Below, one piece after another: positions 8,205-17,544 of a stretch of DNA of 64,000 nucleotides. Source of the stretch: Teichococcus aerophilus (GTDB lineage Bacteria > Pseudomonadota > Alphaproteobacteria > Acetobacterales > Acetobacteraceae); assembly GCF_014490485.1 (NCBI RefSeq), contig NZ_JACTVA010000002.1, positions 62,001 to 126,000 on the forward strand, written 5' to 3'. Below the pieces are notes generated by a model, which worked only from the letters and a program-made list of their open reading frames with translations, was not told the DNA's origin and searched no databases. The first letter of the stretch is position 1; every line of letters starts with the position of its first letter. The position numbers were made by a program, and so were the translations under genes.

Positions 8205-8768
8205 TCACCGGTTCGCAGGCGCCTCCGCCGTCCCCGGCGCGGCCGGGGGTACCGCAAGCACGGCCGGCTCGCCGTCCTTAAACTCTGGCAGACCACGAAG
8301 TTGCTCACGGCTCAGGCCGAGCCCGATTCCGTCGGGAGTAAACTGCAAGGCACGCCACGCCACAGCGATGCGCCGCTTACCAACACCCAGGAACCCGCCG
8401 TAATCCAGGATGGCCGCGACCGGCTGGCCCTCGGTGTTCACCAGGATATTCACCAGCTGCGCGACGACGATGCCGGACGGGCCCTTCACGTCCTGCCCCA
8501 TGGTGCGGAAGGCCGCGCGGGCCTCCAGCGTCTCTCGCGCCGCCGGGGGCACTTCTGCCTGTGGCGGCGTGGTGGGGGCAGCGACCGGTGGTGTGGCAGA
8601 AGCCGGGGGCGGGTCCACCGGGGGTTGGGTCGTGGCAGGCGGAGCCGTGGCCGCCGGGGGCGCTTCCGCCGGCGGGTCTCCATCCGCCGCGAAGGCCAGG
8701 GTGGGCAACAGCAAGCCGATGCAGGCGGCCGCATACCGGAGAGGCAGGGGACGGGGGCGCGAGAGCAT
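8205..8768 (-). CDS. Secreted PRC-barrel domain protein with proline-rich linker
   Basis: 187-residue exported protein. Residues 1-27 form a Sec signal peptide ending near AFAA. Residues 28-80 are a Pro/Ala/Thr-rich linker of the kind that spans periplasm or peptidoglycan. Residues about 95-165 form a PRC-barrel (GIVVAQLVNILVNTEGQPVA, then LDYGGFLGVGKRRIAV and a WRAL element), with a typical leftover tail. PRC-barrels occur in ribosome and photosystem assembly factors and in many small periplasmic stress proteins of alphaproteobacteria; the last group fits best. It precedes the MFS gene by ten bases and follows the FUSC gene by 90. Confidence 0.8.
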   Translation of the reverse strand: MLSRPRPLPLRYAAACIGLLLPTLAFAADGDPPAEAPPAATAPPATTQPPVDPPPASATPPVAAPTTPPQAEVPPAARETLEARAAFRTMGQDVKGPSGIVVAQLVNILVNTEGQPVAAILDYGGFLGVGKRRIAVAWRALQFTPDGIGLGLSREQLRGLPEFKDGEPAVLAVPPAAPGTAEAPANR

Positions 8769-8802
8769 GTCCGGTTCCTGCGCCTGTTCGGCGGTCCGGA
8801 CA
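8769..8802. repeat. Inverted repeat between FUSC and PRC-barrel genes
   Basis: TGTCCGG (8769-8775) is matched by CCGGACA (8796-8802) across 20 bases, abutting the PRC-barrel start codon. It could be an operator or a weak processing hairpin; nothing identifies a binding protein. Confidence 0.3.
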
Positions 8803-8858
8803 AGTGTTTTGGCCTGACGCGCTTGCGTGAGCGGCAGGTCCTGGCCTGAAGGGCAGCG

Positions 8859-10997
8859 CTACCGCTGCGGCGCCATTCCGGTGGCCTCGGCCGGCCCATG
8901 CTCATGGCCCCGCCGCAGGGCGCCTTCCAGCAGCTCGATCTGCCGGGCGATCCGGCTGAGCGGATTGGCCAGTGCATCGCCGGGCGGCAATTCCGGCCGT
9001 GGCGCGATGGGGGTGTTGCCCGTGGTCAGGGCGCCCAGGGACTGGCTGAGCCAGTTCCGCCAGGCCTCGCCATGCGCGGGGTCCAGGCTCTCCCGCGCCG
9101 CCGTATCGTACCAGAGGGCGGAGAGGCGGCCAGCGATCCGCCGCAGCGTCGCATCCACCAGCGTGGCCTGCGCCACGGCGGGAGAACGGCTGCCGCCCGG
9201 TTCCTGCAAGGCGCGGGAGAGCGACGTCTCCAGGTTGTTGGTGGTGACGCCTGCGGCGCGCCGGGCGGCATCGAAGCTGCCGGCATTCGGCTCCCCCAGC
9301 AGGTCCGACATCACCGCCTTGGCATAGGCCGCGTGGGCGGTGATGGCCTGGCGCTGCTCCTGCCCCAGCCGCACCGGCTCCCAGCTCGGCCAGAGCAGCC
9401 AAGCGCCGGCGACGGCGATCAGCCCGCCCGCGACGGTGAACAGCGCGCGCAGCTCCGCCACTTCCCAGGAGCTATGGCCCGGGTGCACCAGCTCCATCAG
9501 CACGACGACGATGGGTGTCACGCCCGCGATCCAGGCGACGAAGCTGACCTGCCGGGCGGCGAAGGCAACGGCGCAAAGCGGGAACAGCAGCATGGCCATC
9601 TGCAGCGGCGTGCTGGGCAAGTAAGCCAGCAGGGCACCGACCAGCCCGCCCAGCACCGTGCCACCCACCCGCTCCAGCGCCCGCTGCCAGGTGGTGGCGT
9701 AGAAGGGCTGCAGAGTGACGACGGCGGTGATGGTCAGCCAGTAGGCGAATTGCTGGCCATAGGGCAGCGTCAGCACCAGGGCCGGTGTGGCGACTGCGGG
9801 CACCCGCACGGCATGCCGCAGGATGGCCGAATGCCAGTTGAGGTTGGACAGCAATGGCGCCAGCACCCGGTCCCGCCAGGGTTGAGAGGGGGCGACGCCG
9901 GCGCCGCCGCCGGGCAGGTAGCCGCCCGGCGTGCTGAGCAGCGCCGCGATCCGCAGCCGGTCGAGAATCGCTTCCGTCAGGGGGCGGAGCACCGGGTCGT
10001 GCGCCGTGGCGGCCAGGGCCCGCTCGCCAGCCCGCGTCAGCGCCGGCAGGCGCAGCGGCGTATCGTCCAGCATGGAGCGGGAGAGCACGACCAGCATGGG
10101 CCGCAACAGCCGGAGCAAGGTCTCTGCCGCCTGCAGGCGGGCGGTGTCCTTGCTGCCTTCCACCACGCCCGCGAGCGCGATCAGGCTGCCGAAGACCTGG
10201 TCGCAGGCCTCCAGCCGCAACAGGGATTGGGAGCCGCGCAGCGAGAGGCGGCCGCGCTTGCCGGCCAGTTCCATCACCAGGCCACGGGCGTACTCGATTT
10301 CCTCGCGCACCGCACGGCGATGGGCGCGGCCGTGGGCATCGAAAGCCGCACTGTCCTCGCCGCCAGCCAGGATCAGTTGGCGCAGGCCTTCCGCCAGGGC
10401 GGCCAGCCGCCGCCAGCATTCGGACACCGCCGTCCGTGCCGGGCGATACAGGTGCACGCGCCAGATGCCCATGGTCAGCACGGTGGCCCACAGGCCGCCG
10501 GCCACGAACATCGCCCCGACCTCCAGCGCCTGGTGTAACGCCAGCGGCTGGTTCAGCGACAGGATCAATACGATGGACAGGATGTTGCCCACTGAGGTGG
10601 CGCTGGTGCCCCAGATGCGCGCGAAGCTGAACAGGAACAGGGTGGCGCAGGCGATGGGGATGGCCACGGCCACCCCCGCATTCCGCAGCAGGCCAAAGCC
10701 CATCCAGGTCGCCGCGCCCAGCACGGTGAAGGCCAGCAGTGCCGGTACGCGGAAGCGGATTGGCCCGCCCGCGTCGCACAGGCATGTGAAGAAGGAGGCC
10801 AACGCCATGTAGACCAGGGGCGGCCAGCCCAGCCATTCGTTCGCCAGGATGACCACTGCGCAGGCCAGCGCGGCGCGGATGCCTTCGGCCATGCTGAGCG
10901 CGCTGAGGTCGAGGCCCAGCGGCAGGCGCGCGAGATCCGCCCCGGGATTACGTGGGGTACCGCCGCCGATGAACCTGTCGCCTGGGCGCCTCGGCAC
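8859..10997 (-). CDS. FUSC family membrane protein (aromatic acid/drug efflux type)
   Basis: 712-residue protein with the FUSC layout, in which two clusters of about six membrane helices each lead into a cytoplasmic domain. The first cluster lies around residues 35-190 and the second around residues 395-540 (LPYGQQFAYWLTITAVVTLQ, then the FUSC signature WQRALERVGGTVLGGLVGA). Relatives include AaeB, which exports p-hydroxybenzoate, and YccS-like proteins. Translation is taken from the GTG at 10997; an internal methionine near residue 36 is an alternative start just before the first helix. It lies alone upstream of the PRC-barrel/MFS pair. The substrate is inferred only from family. Confidence 0.85.
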   Translation of the reverse strand: MPRRPGDRFIGGGTPRNPGADLARLPLGLDLSALSMAEGIRAALACAVVILANEWLGWPPLVYMALASFFTCLCDAGGPIRFRVPALLAFTVLGAATWMGFGLLRNAGVAVAIPIACATLFLFSFARIWGTSATSVGNILSIVLILSLNQPLALHQALEVGAMFVAGGLWATVLTMGIWRVHLYRPARTAVSECWRRLAALAEGLRQLILAGGEDSAAFDAHGRAHRRAVREEIEYARGLVMELAGKRGRLSLRGSQSLLRLEACDQVFGSLIALAGVVEGSKDTARLQAAETLLRLLRPMLVVLSRSMLDDTPLRLPALTRAGERALAATAHDPVLRPLTEAILDRLRIAALLSTPGGYLPGGGAGVAPSQPWRDRVLAPLLSNLNWHSAILRHAVRVPAVATPALVLTLPYGQQFAYWLTITAVVTLQPFYATTWQRALERVGGTVLGGLVGALLAYLPSTPLQMAMLLFPLCAVAFAARQVSFVAWIAGVTPIVVVLMELVHPGHSSWEVAELRALFTVAGGLIAVAGAWLLWPSWEPVRLGQEQRQAITAHAAYAKAVMSDLLGEPNAGSFDAARRAAGVTTNNLETSLSRALQEPGGSRSPAVAQATLVDATLRRIAGRLSALWYDTAARESLDPAHGEAWRNWLSQSLGALTTGNTPIAPRPELPPGDALANPLSRIARQIELLEGALRRGHEHGPAEATGMAPQR

Positions 10998-11065
10998 TCT
11001 GCAAAACCCTATCCGGAAGTCATGGAGGTGCGCCCTGCGCCTCCCATGCGGTCAGGTTCAGTAAC

Positions 11066-11107
11066 GCGGATCACGGCGTGGCGCCAAGCGCCGCCTTGCC
11101 GATCCGC
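11066..11107. repeat. Nested palindrome between divergent FUSC and lipoprotein genes
   Basis: Outer arms GCGGATC (11066-11072) and GATCCGC (11101-11107) enclose an inner perfect repeat GGCGC-CAA-GCGCC (11080-11092), in the 223-bp gap between divergently transcribed genes. It may be a double-operator or an RNA hairpin; function is unknown. Confidence 0.35.
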
Positions 11108-11220
11108 ACGCCGTTTGGCCGGTGGCGGCAGGCTGGTGCGTGGCGGGTCAACGGAATGGCGATTGATGCGTTACCCCCGCATCCTGCACTGCGCAGACGC
11201 AGGTAGAACGGAGGTTACAG

Positions 11221-11421
11221 ATGCGGAATCTTGGATTTGGAATGCTCGGCCTCGGCCTGCTGCTCGGTGCCTGTGCACCGGATGGCAGCAACTATGCCGC
11301 GCCCGCCTCGGGGCAGGTTGTCCGCGAAGGTGGCCGGCCGGCCGAGCCGCGCCCGACCGCACCGCCGCCGCCGGGCACGCCGATCATGAACACGACGCCC
11401 AGCACGGGCCCGTCCCGCTAA
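11221..11421 (+). CDS. Small lipoprotein, proline-rich
   Basis: 66-residue exported lipoprotein. The N-terminal hydrophobic stretch ends in a lipobox LLGAC with the lipidated cysteine at residue 18. The mature part is only about 49 residues, rich in Pro, Thr and Ser (TAPPPPGTP), with no recognisable domain. The start is well supported by CGGAGG seven to twelve bases upstream of the ATG. It is a stand-alone gene ended by a strong bidirectional hairpin. Similar tiny Pro-rich lipoproteins are common in Acetobacteraceae and usually have no known role. Confidence 0.75.
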   Translation: MRNLGFGMLGLGLLLGACAPDGSNYAAPASGQVVREGGRPAEPRPTAPPPPGTPIMNTTPSTGPSR

Positions 11422-11434
11422 GGGAACTGGCATT

Positions 11435-11463
11435 CGCTGTGCCTCCGGACAGGAGGCACAGCG
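11435..11463. terminator. Bidirectional hairpin between lipoprotein and ABC operon
   Basis: A perfect 12-bp stem (11435-11446 with 11452-11463) and 5-base loop GGACA lies between two convergent genes, 13 bases after the lipoprotein stop and 6 bases before the ABC ATPase stop. It lacks a T-run on either strand but its symmetry suits both genes. Confidence 0.65.
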
Positions 11464-11469
11464 AGGCTG

Positions 11470-13071
11470 CTAGGATACGGCTTCCAGCCTGGGGGCCGCT
11501 TCCAGCAGGGCCTGGGTGTAGGGATGGACAGGGGCATCGAAGATGCTGTCCCGGTCGCCTTCCTCCACCAGCTTGCCATGCTGCATGACGACGACGCGGT
11601 CGGCGATTTCCTCGACCGCGGCAAGGTCATGCGAGACGAACAGGCAGGCGAAGCCGCGTTCCTGTTGCAACTTGCGGAATAAGGTTAGGATCTGCTTCTG
11701 GACCGTCATGTCCAGCGCACTGACAGGCTCATCCGCCACGACCAGGGCTGGGTGCCGCACGATGGCGCGAGCGATGGCCACGCGCTGGCGCTGACCGCCG
11801 GAGAGCTGATGGGGGAAGCGTTCCTCGAAGCCCGGCAGGCCGACATCCTCGAACGTCTTCAACACCCGTTCCCGCTTCTGCTGCGGCGACAGGCCCGGTT
11901 CATGCCGCAACGGCTCCATCACGATCGAGCCGATCCGCTGGCGGGGGTCGAGCGATGAGTATGGGTCCTGGAACACGATCTGGCAGGACAGGCGGAAGCG
12001 CCGGTAATCGTCGTCGCGCTGTTGGGTGACTTCCTTGCCGCGGAAGAACAACTGGCCGCCCGTCGGCTGCACCAGCCGCAACATGGCGCGCCCCAGCGTG
12101 GTCTTGCCCGAGCCGCTGCCGCCGACCAGGGCCACCGTCTCGCCCGGATACAGGGCAAGGTCCACGCCATCCACGGCCTTCACCGCCGGCGTGCGGCGGA
12201 ACAGCCGCTGCCGGCCCTGGTAATGGACCTGCAGGCCCCGCGCCTCCAGCACCGGCGAAGCCCGTTCCGGCCTGGAACCCGTGCGCGGCACACGGCGGGG
12301 CAACGCGTCGACGAGAGCCTTTGTATAGGCCTCACGGGGCGAGGACAGCAGCGCGCGGGCGCCGCCTTGTTCGACGATGCGCCCGCGCTGCATGACAATG
12401 GCGCGGTCCGCATAGCGGGCGACGAGGCCGAGATTGTGCGTGATCAACAGCACCGCCGTGCCTTCATGCCGCGCCAGCCCGACCATCAGGTCCAGGATCT
12501 CGCGCTGCGACAGGGTATCGAGCGCCGTGGTCGGCTCGTCGGCGATCAGCAATGCCGGCTTCAGCATCATTACCGAGGCCAGCATGATTCTCTGCCGCAT
12601 CCCGCCGGAGAACTCATGCGGATAGGCGGCCAAGCATTGCTCCGGGTCGCGGATCTGCACGCGCTTGAGCATCGCGATACAGGCGGCGCGGATCTCGGCC
12701 TTGGAGAGGGAGGTATGCAGCGCCATGCCTTCCTCCATCTGTGCACCGATGGTCAGGGCCGGGTTCAGCGATACCATCGGTTCCTGGAACACCATGCCAA
12801 TGGCGGCGCCACGGAGATCGCGCAGCCGATCCGCGCTGACGGTCAGCAGGTCCTCGCCCTTGAAGCGGACGGCGCCGCCCGAGCAGGTCAGCCCCGGCGG
12901 CAGCAGGCCGATCACGGCCCGGCCTGTCGCCGTCTTGCCGCTGCCGGATTCGCCGACGACAGCCAGGATCTCACCGGCCTCGACATGGAAGGAGATGCCG
13001 TCGACGGCCACCAGCTTGCCGCCGGCGGCGGTGATGCGCAGCGCATCAACTTCCAGCAGGGAAGGGCTCAT
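11470..13071 (-). CDS. Peptide-type ABC transporter, fused DppD-DppF ATP-binding protein
   Basis: 533-residue ATPase carrying both nucleotide-binding domains of an oligopeptide/dipeptide transporter in one chain (GsiA-like). Domain 1 has Walker A GESGSGKT (40-47), signature FSGGMRQ (154-160) and Walker B LLIADEP (174-180). Domain 2 has Walker A GGSGSGKT (317-324) and signature LSGGQRQRVAIARA. A short Arg/Pro linker at about 259-273 joins them. The start overlaps the permease stop as ATGA. It is the last gene of an eight-gene operon and energises two DppB/DppC-type permeases with two candidate solute-binding proteins. Confidence 0.93.
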   Translation of the reverse strand: MSPSLLEVDALRITAAGGKLVAVDGISFHVEAGEILAVVGESGSGKTATGRAVIGLLPPGLTCSGGAVRFKGEDLLTVSADRLRDLRGAAIGMVFQEPMVSLNPALTIGAQMEEGMALHTSLSKAEIRAACIAMLKRVQIRDPEQCLAAYPHEFSGGMRQRIMLASVMMLKPALLIADEPTTALDTLSQREILDLMVGLARHEGTAVLLITHNLGLVARYADRAIVMQRGRIVEQGGARALLSSPREAYTKALVDALPRRVPRTGSRPERASPVLEARGLQVHYQGRQRLFRRTPAVKAVDGVDLALYPGETVALVGGSGSGKTTLGRAMLRLVQPTGGQLFFRGKEVTQQRDDDYRRFRLSCQIVFQDPYSSLDPRQRIGSIVMEPLRHEPGLSPQQKRERVLKTFEDVGLPGFEERFPHQLSGGQRQRVAIARAIVRHPALVVADEPVSALDMTVQKQILTLFRKLQQERGFACLFVSHDLAAVEEIADRVVVMQHGKLVEEGDRDSIFDAPVHPYTQALLEAAPRLEAVS

Positions 13072-13889
13072 CGCTCGGCGCTCCTCGGGTCCAGTCGGTC
13101 ACGCAAAGCATCGCCCAACAGGTTCACGCCCAGCAGGGTCAGGGCGATGCACAGGCCCGGCGCCAGGCTGAGCCAGATGGCGGATTCCATGTACGGCCGA
13201 GCGGCCGCCAGCATGTTGCCCCAGGTCGGTGCCGGCGGCGGCACGCCGAGGCCGAGGAAGCTCAGCGCGCTTTCCGCCAGGATCGCCCAGCCGAACATGC
13301 TGGTGGCCAGCACGATCAGGGGTGACGCGGTGTTGGGCATGACGTGGCGCCACATCGTGTAGCCCTCCGAATTGCCGATCGAGCGGGATGCCTCGACAAA
13401 CTCCCGCTCGCGGATGGAGAGCACGGCACCGCGGACCACCCGCGCCACGGTCGGCGCATAGGCGAGGCCGAGCGCCAGGATGATGCCCCACTGGCTGGCG
13501 CCGATAACGGCCATCAGCCCCAGCGCCAGCAGGATGCCGGGGAAGGCCAGCAGCGCATCGTTGATGCCCATCAGCACGCGGTCCACCCAGCCGCGCAGAA
13601 AGCCTGCCACTAGGCCGAGCAGCGAGCCGAGCAGCACGGCGGCCAGCACCGCGAGACCGGCGACCATGACCGAGGTACCCGCACCGGTCATGATCCGGCT
13701 GAACACGTCGCGGCCGACTTCGTCGGTGCCGAGCCAGAACTCCGCCGAGGGCGGCTTCAGGCGCTGCCGCAACGCGACGGCCAGGGGGTTGCGGGGCGTC
13801 CAGACGATGGATGCGGCTGCCAGCAGCAGCGTCGCGCCCACCAGGATGCTACCGATCAGGGCATTGGCCCTCAGGCGGATGCGCGGCAT
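13068..13889 (-). CDS. Peptide-type ABC transporter permease, DppC-like
   Basis: 273-residue inner-membrane permease with the OppC N-terminal element (LGTDEVGRDVFSRIMTGAG) and about six membrane helices. The cytoplasmic EAA loop that docks on the ATPase is FVEASRSIGNSEGYTMWRHVMPN. The start ATG at 13889 overlaps the preceding permease stop (TGATG), and its own stop overlaps the ATPase start. A longer upstream frame lies inside the DppB-like gene and is rejected. It forms the translocation pore with the DppB-like protein. Confidence 0.92.
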   Translation of the reverse strand: MPRIRLRANALIGSILVGATLLLAAASIVWTPRNPLAVALRQRLKPPSAEFWLGTDEVGRDVFSRIMTGAGTSVMVAGLAVLAAVLLGSLLGLVAGFLRGWVDRVLMGINDALLAFPGILLALGLMAVIGASQWGIILALGLAYAPTVARVVRGAVLSIREREFVEASRSIGNSEGYTMWRHVMPNTASPLIVLATSMFGWAILAESALSFLGLGVPPPAPTWGNMLAAARPYMESAIWLSLAPGLCIALTLLGVNLLGDALRDRLDPRSAER

Positions 13890-14833
13890 CAGGAAGCTGT
13901 CACGCGCGGATCGAAGAAGGGATAGGCCAGGTCCACGAGCAGGTTTACCACCACATAGATGGTTGCGATGAACAGCATGCAGCCCTGCACCACGGGATAG
14001 TCCCGGGCATAGATGCCGTCGACCAGCAGGCGCCCCAGGCCGGGCAGGGTAAACACGGTCTCGATGACCGCCACGCCGCCGAGGAGGTTGCCCAGTACGA
14101 TGCCGATGAGCGTCAGGGTCGGCGCGAAAGCATTCGGCAGGACATGGCGGCGCAGAACGCGGCTTTCGCGCAAGCCCTTGGCACGGGCATGGGCCACGTA
14201 TTCCAGCCGCAGCACATCGATGGCCGCCGCCCGCGCCATGCGGGTCAGGATACCGATCTCGATGAGCGTCAGGGTGGCGACGGGCAGGACAATGTAGAGC
14301 GCGGCCTTGAACGCGTCCTCGGAGAAGGAGACGTAGCCGACCACCGGTACCCAGCCGAGCTTCAGCCCAAAGAACAGCAGCATCAACAGGCCGAGCCAAA
14401 AGCTGGGAATGGACAGCAGCAGCGTGGCGCCGGAGACGATGGCGAAATCCGCCTTGGTGTTCTGCCGCCACGCGGCCACCGTGCCCAGCGGAATGGCGAC
14501 GACCGCCGCGATGGCCACCGCGGCGAAGACGATGGTGGCCGTGACCTGAAAGCGGGAGAGCGCTAGCGGAAGCACCGGCAGGTCGTTGGTGGTGGAGCGG
14601 CCAAGGTCACCATTGACGGCATGCAGCAGCCACAGGCCGTACTGCACGAACACCGAGCGGTCGAGCCCCATGGCCGCGCGCATGTCGGCCGCCTGCTGTG
14701 GATCGGCCTGATCCCCCAGCATCAGCACCACGGGGTCGCCCGGCACCAGCCGCATCAACAGGAAGACGGCCGCCGATACCAGGATGAGCGTGGGGACCGA
14801 GAGGATGAGCCGGTTCAGCGCATATCGCAGCAT
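13889..14833 (-). CDS. Peptide-type ABC transporter permease, DppB-like
   Basis: 314-residue permease of the DppB/OppB family. It opens with the classic helix MLRYALNRLILSVPTL and the periplasmic element LVPGDPVVLMLGD. The EAA loop is YVAHARAKGLRESRVLRRHVLPN, followed by ETVFTLPGLGRLLVDGIYARDYPV, the family C-terminal block. The start lies three bases after the stop of the upstream binding-protein gene, so all transport genes are tightly linked. Substrates of this family are peptides, nickel, opines or other amide-containing solutes; neighbouring hydrolases point to an amide. Confidence 0.92.
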   Translation of the reverse strand: MLRYALNRLILSVPTLILVSAAVFLLMRLVPGDPVVLMLGDQADPQQAADMRAAMGLDRSVFVQYGLWLLHAVNGDLGRSTTNDLPVLPLALSRFQVTATIVFAAVAIAAVVAIPLGTVAAWRQNTKADFAIVSGATLLLSIPSFWLGLLMLLFFGLKLGWVPVVGYVSFSEDAFKAALYIVLPVATLTLIEIGILTRMARAAAIDVLRLEYVAHARAKGLRESRVLRRHVLPNAFAPTLTLIGIVLGNLLGGVAVIETVFTLPGLGRLLVDGIYARDYPVVQGCMLFIATIYVVVNLLVDLAYPFFDPRVTAS

Positions 14834-14836
14834 GGT

Positions 14837-16396
14837 TTAGCGGACCCAAACGTTCCAGAGGCGGGTATGGCCGGATGGCCATGCGCGCAGCCCCTGGATC
14901 GCGTCCCGGCCAGCCAGGAAGTCCGGCTGGTTGTAGAGGATGACCATCGGCACATCCTGGGAGAACAGCTTGAACAGCTCGGCCAGGATGGCCTGCCGCT
15001 CGGCATCGTCGGTCACTTGCATGCTGCGCTGGACCAGCGCCTGCGCGGCCGGGTTGTCCCACACCTTGCGGGGCTGCGTCTCCTTCGGCCCGGCGATCAT
15101 CTCATAGGAGAGGGAGGGATCGAGCCGGGCGGAGTAGATAAAGGACTGCATCTGGTAATCGCCACGCGTGTACCGGTCCAGCTGCGTGGCCCAGTCCAGC
15201 ACCTCCAGTTCGATCTTGAGCCCGGCTTCCTCGGCCATGGCCTGGGCCGCCACTGCGGCGTCGTAGGTGTTGGCGTAGCGCCGGTTCACCTGCATGCGGA
15301 TCGGCTGGCCACGATAGCCAGCTTCGGCCAGCAGCCTGCGCGCGGCGGCCACGTTACGTGCCGGGCGCTGCGACTGCGCCTCGTCATGCCAGCGGCTGCG
15401 GATCGGCACGATGGAGGGATTCTGCTGCGCCATGCCCTCCATCGTCCCCTCGACGATCTGCTGCACATCGAGCGAAAGGGCGAAGGCCTGGCGGATGCGT
15501 GGGTCGCGCAGCACCGGGTCCCGCGTCTGCAACAGGAAGGCGGTCACGCCCATGGTGGGGGTGTGCAGCAGCGTGACGCCGGGGCGGGTGCGGAGATCGG
15601 TGGCTTCCGCCATCGGCACATCCGTCAGTACATCGACCGAGTTGCCGAGCAGGGCCGCGCGGGCGGCGGAGGCGTCGGGGATGACCACGAAGCGCAGGCG
15701 CGCCGCGTAGGCAACCTTCCCGCCGGTGAAGCCATCCATCTCGCCTTGGCGGGAGGCATACCGGTCGAAGCGCGTCAGCTCGATCGACTGGCCGCGTTTC
15801 CATTCGCCGATGCGGTAGGGGCCGGTGCCAATCGGCTCGCGCCACTGGCCATCGGCCCCGACGGAGTCCGGGTGCAGGATGGCGGTCTGGCCGCAATCGG
15901 CGCGGGCGATGATGCTGAGGAAGATGGCGGACGGCTTGTCCAGCGTGACAGCCACGGTCTGCGCATCGACCGCCTCGACCGAGACGACCTTGGAGAGGCC
16001 ACGGCCATCCAGATCCGGCAGGCACCGCCACTGCGTGGCCGGGTTCAGGTAGCGCCGCCAGCTCCAGACCACATCGGCGGCGGTCATCGTCGCGCCGTTG
16101 TGGAAGGTGACGCCCTGGCGCAGCTTGAAAGTATAGGTGCGGCCGTCTTCCGAAAGGCTCCAGCTCTCGGCCAGCATCGGGCCGACGGAGGTGTCCTCCC
16201 GATACGCCACAAGCCCTTCCAGGACGTGCATCATCACCACGTCGGTATTCGCATCCCGGTTGCCGCCTGGCTGGGTGCCGCGGATATCCGAGTTGAGGGA
16301 GGCGCGGATAGTATAGTCCCCAGGCGTTTGCGCCAGGGCAGGCTGGGCGGCCCAGAGACAACCCAGGAAGACCGTGCGACCCAGCGCCGCTCGCAT
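14837..16396 (-). CDS. ABC transporter substrate-binding protein, family 5 (second of two)
   Basis: 519-residue periplasmic binding protein of the peptide/nickel (SBP_bac_5) family with an N-terminal Sec signal peptide ending near ALAQ. Family features include the start NSDIRGTQPGGNRDANTD, the GLVAYRED segment, AESWSLSEDGRTYTFKLRQGVTFHNG, and GTGPYRIGEW. It shares the unusual NRDANTD block and overall plan with the other binding protein in this operon, so the two are paralogues. The ATG at 16396 overlaps the stop of the C45 hydrolase gene (TGATG). It delivers solute to the downstream permeases. Confidence 0.92.
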   Translation of the reverse strand: MRAALGRTVFLGCLWAAQPALAQTPGDYTIRASLNSDIRGTQPGGNRDANTDVVMMHVLEGLVAYREDTSVGPMLAESWSLSEDGRTYTFKLRQGVTFHNGATMTAADVVWSWRRYLNPATQWRCLPDLDGRGLSKVVSVEAVDAQTVAVTLDKPSAIFLSIIARADCGQTAILHPDSVGADGQWREPIGTGPYRIGEWKRGQSIELTRFDRYASRQGEMDGFTGGKVAYAARLRFVVIPDASAARAALLGNSVDVLTDVPMAEATDLRTRPGVTLLHTPTMGVTAFLLQTRDPVLRDPRIRQAFALSLDVQQIVEGTMEGMAQQNPSIVPIRSRWHDEAQSQRPARNVAAARRLLAEAGYRGQPIRMQVNRRYANTYDAAVAAQAMAEEAGLKIELEVLDWATQLDRYTRGDYQMQSFIYSARLDPSLSYEMIAGPKETQPRKVWDNPAAQALVQRSMQVTDDAERQAILAELFKLFSQDVPMVILYNQPDFLAGRDAIQGLRAWPSGHTRLWNVWVR

Positions 16397-17532
16397 CAGG
16401 CGGCGACCGCCTGCGCGGCGCCTCCATCCAGCGTGTAGCGGGTGAAAGTCTTGTTGATGGCCGGCAGCGGGGCGATTTCCAGCACGCCGAGCTTGGGCTG
16501 CATCAACAGCATCGCCACGGTCGCCGAGAGGTTGCCGGCCAGCGAGAGGCGCGGCGGGCGGCACACCGCCCACGGGTGCTGGAAATCGTCGAACAGCGCG
16601 TCCCGGACCGCCGCCATGTCCAGCCGCCCCTGCTTCGCTTCCAGCAGCGAGCGGACCCGCATGTCCCGGTACAGCGTGTCCGGCGTGTTGGCGATGCCGG
16701 TATCCTTCAACTTGCCCAGCGCCACGGGGCTCTGCCAGTGGTTGGCGTGCACCAGCATGCCGTTCTGCGGATGCACCAGGAAGGTCTCGTCCGGCGCGCA
16801 TTCGAAGTTCAGCGCCACGCCATCGGCATGGCTCAGCATGATGTTGTTGGAGCCGGATTTCTTCGTGACGTAGGCAGTGCGCATCGCCATCGCCAGATGC
16901 TCCGACTGCAGGAACTTCCGGCGGAGCAGGGCCAGCGGCACGCCCAGCTCGCGGTAGTCGCGGTCGCTTTCCAGGTAGTTCGCCGTGACGGCAACGCCGG
17001 CCGAATTCAAGCCTGCCCGTGCCAGCCCGCCGGCCTCGACGAAGGTGAGGATATCCGGGCCGTTCTCTTCACGGATGCGCAGCACCACGCCGGTCTCAGC
17101 GCATTCGGACTTCCAGTCCCAGTTCTGTCCATGGACCAGCAAGCCGTCCTGCGTGGCCTCCGGCAGCAGAATCACGCCGGTGCAACCATCCGGGTCCGCC
17201 TTGGGCGAGGGCACCGCCGCCGCGGCGCTACGTTTGCCGAGCTGCAGCACCTCAGTTCGTGCGTTGATTAGCACGATATCCTCGAAGGGCACGTTGGCGC
17301 CTTCGGAAATGCCGCGCATCTCGGCGACGAAGCTGGGTTCGAAGGCCTCGATGCTCGGCACGAAGTCCCGCGCCCAGCCACGCACGCGCTCGGCACCATG
17401 GCCGGCGGCAGAAAGCTGCGCGGCGTAGTGGCCGATGCTGCGGCGAATGCGCTCGGCGGCCTGCTGGCCGTAGAGGCGGCCGCGCGCTTCCGGCGTGCCG
17501 TGCAATTCAATCAGGGGGAATGCTTCAACCAT
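16396..17532 (-). CDS. C45 family autoproteolytic acyltransferase/hydrolase
   Basis: 378-residue Ntn-hydrolase related to isopenicillin N acyltransferase (peptidase family C45). These proteins self-cleave at Gly-Cys to expose a catalytic cysteine, then hydrolyse or transfer acyl groups on amides. Here the Gly116-Cys117 pair sits in PDGCTGVILL. Other conserved elements are LINARTE just before it, LLVHGQNWDW after it, and GLARAGLNSAGVAVTAN. No signal peptide is visible, so it acts in the cytoplasm. It lies between two solute-binding-protein genes, 12 bases after one and overlapping the other, which strongly implies that the imported solute is its substrate. The actual substrate is unknown. Confidence 0.9.
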   Translation of the reverse strand: MVEAFPLIELHGTPEARGRLYGQQAAERIRRSIGHYAAQLSAAGHGAERVRGWARDFVPSIEAFEPSFVAEMRGISEGANVPFEDIVLINARTEVLQLGKRSAAAAVPSPKADPDGCTGVILLPEATQDGLLVHGQNWDWKSECAETGVVLRIREENGPDILTFVEAGGLARAGLNSAGVAVTANYLESDRDYRELGVPLALLRRKFLQSEHLAMAMRTAYVTKKSGSNNIMLSHADGVALNFECAPDETFLVHPQNGMLVHANHWQSPVALGKLKDTGIANTPDTLYRDMRVRSLLEAKQGRLDMAAVRDALFDDFQHPWAVCRPPRLSLAGNLSATVAMLLMQPKLGVLEIAPLPAINKTFTRYTLDGGAAQAVAA

Positions 17533-17544
17533 GACCAGATATCC

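Noticed and set aside
8898-10538. 546-codon open frame opposite the FUSC gene
   Set aside because: Gln/Arg/Gly-rich antisense shadow in GC-rich DNA with no family match; the opposite strand has clear FUSC membrane blocks.
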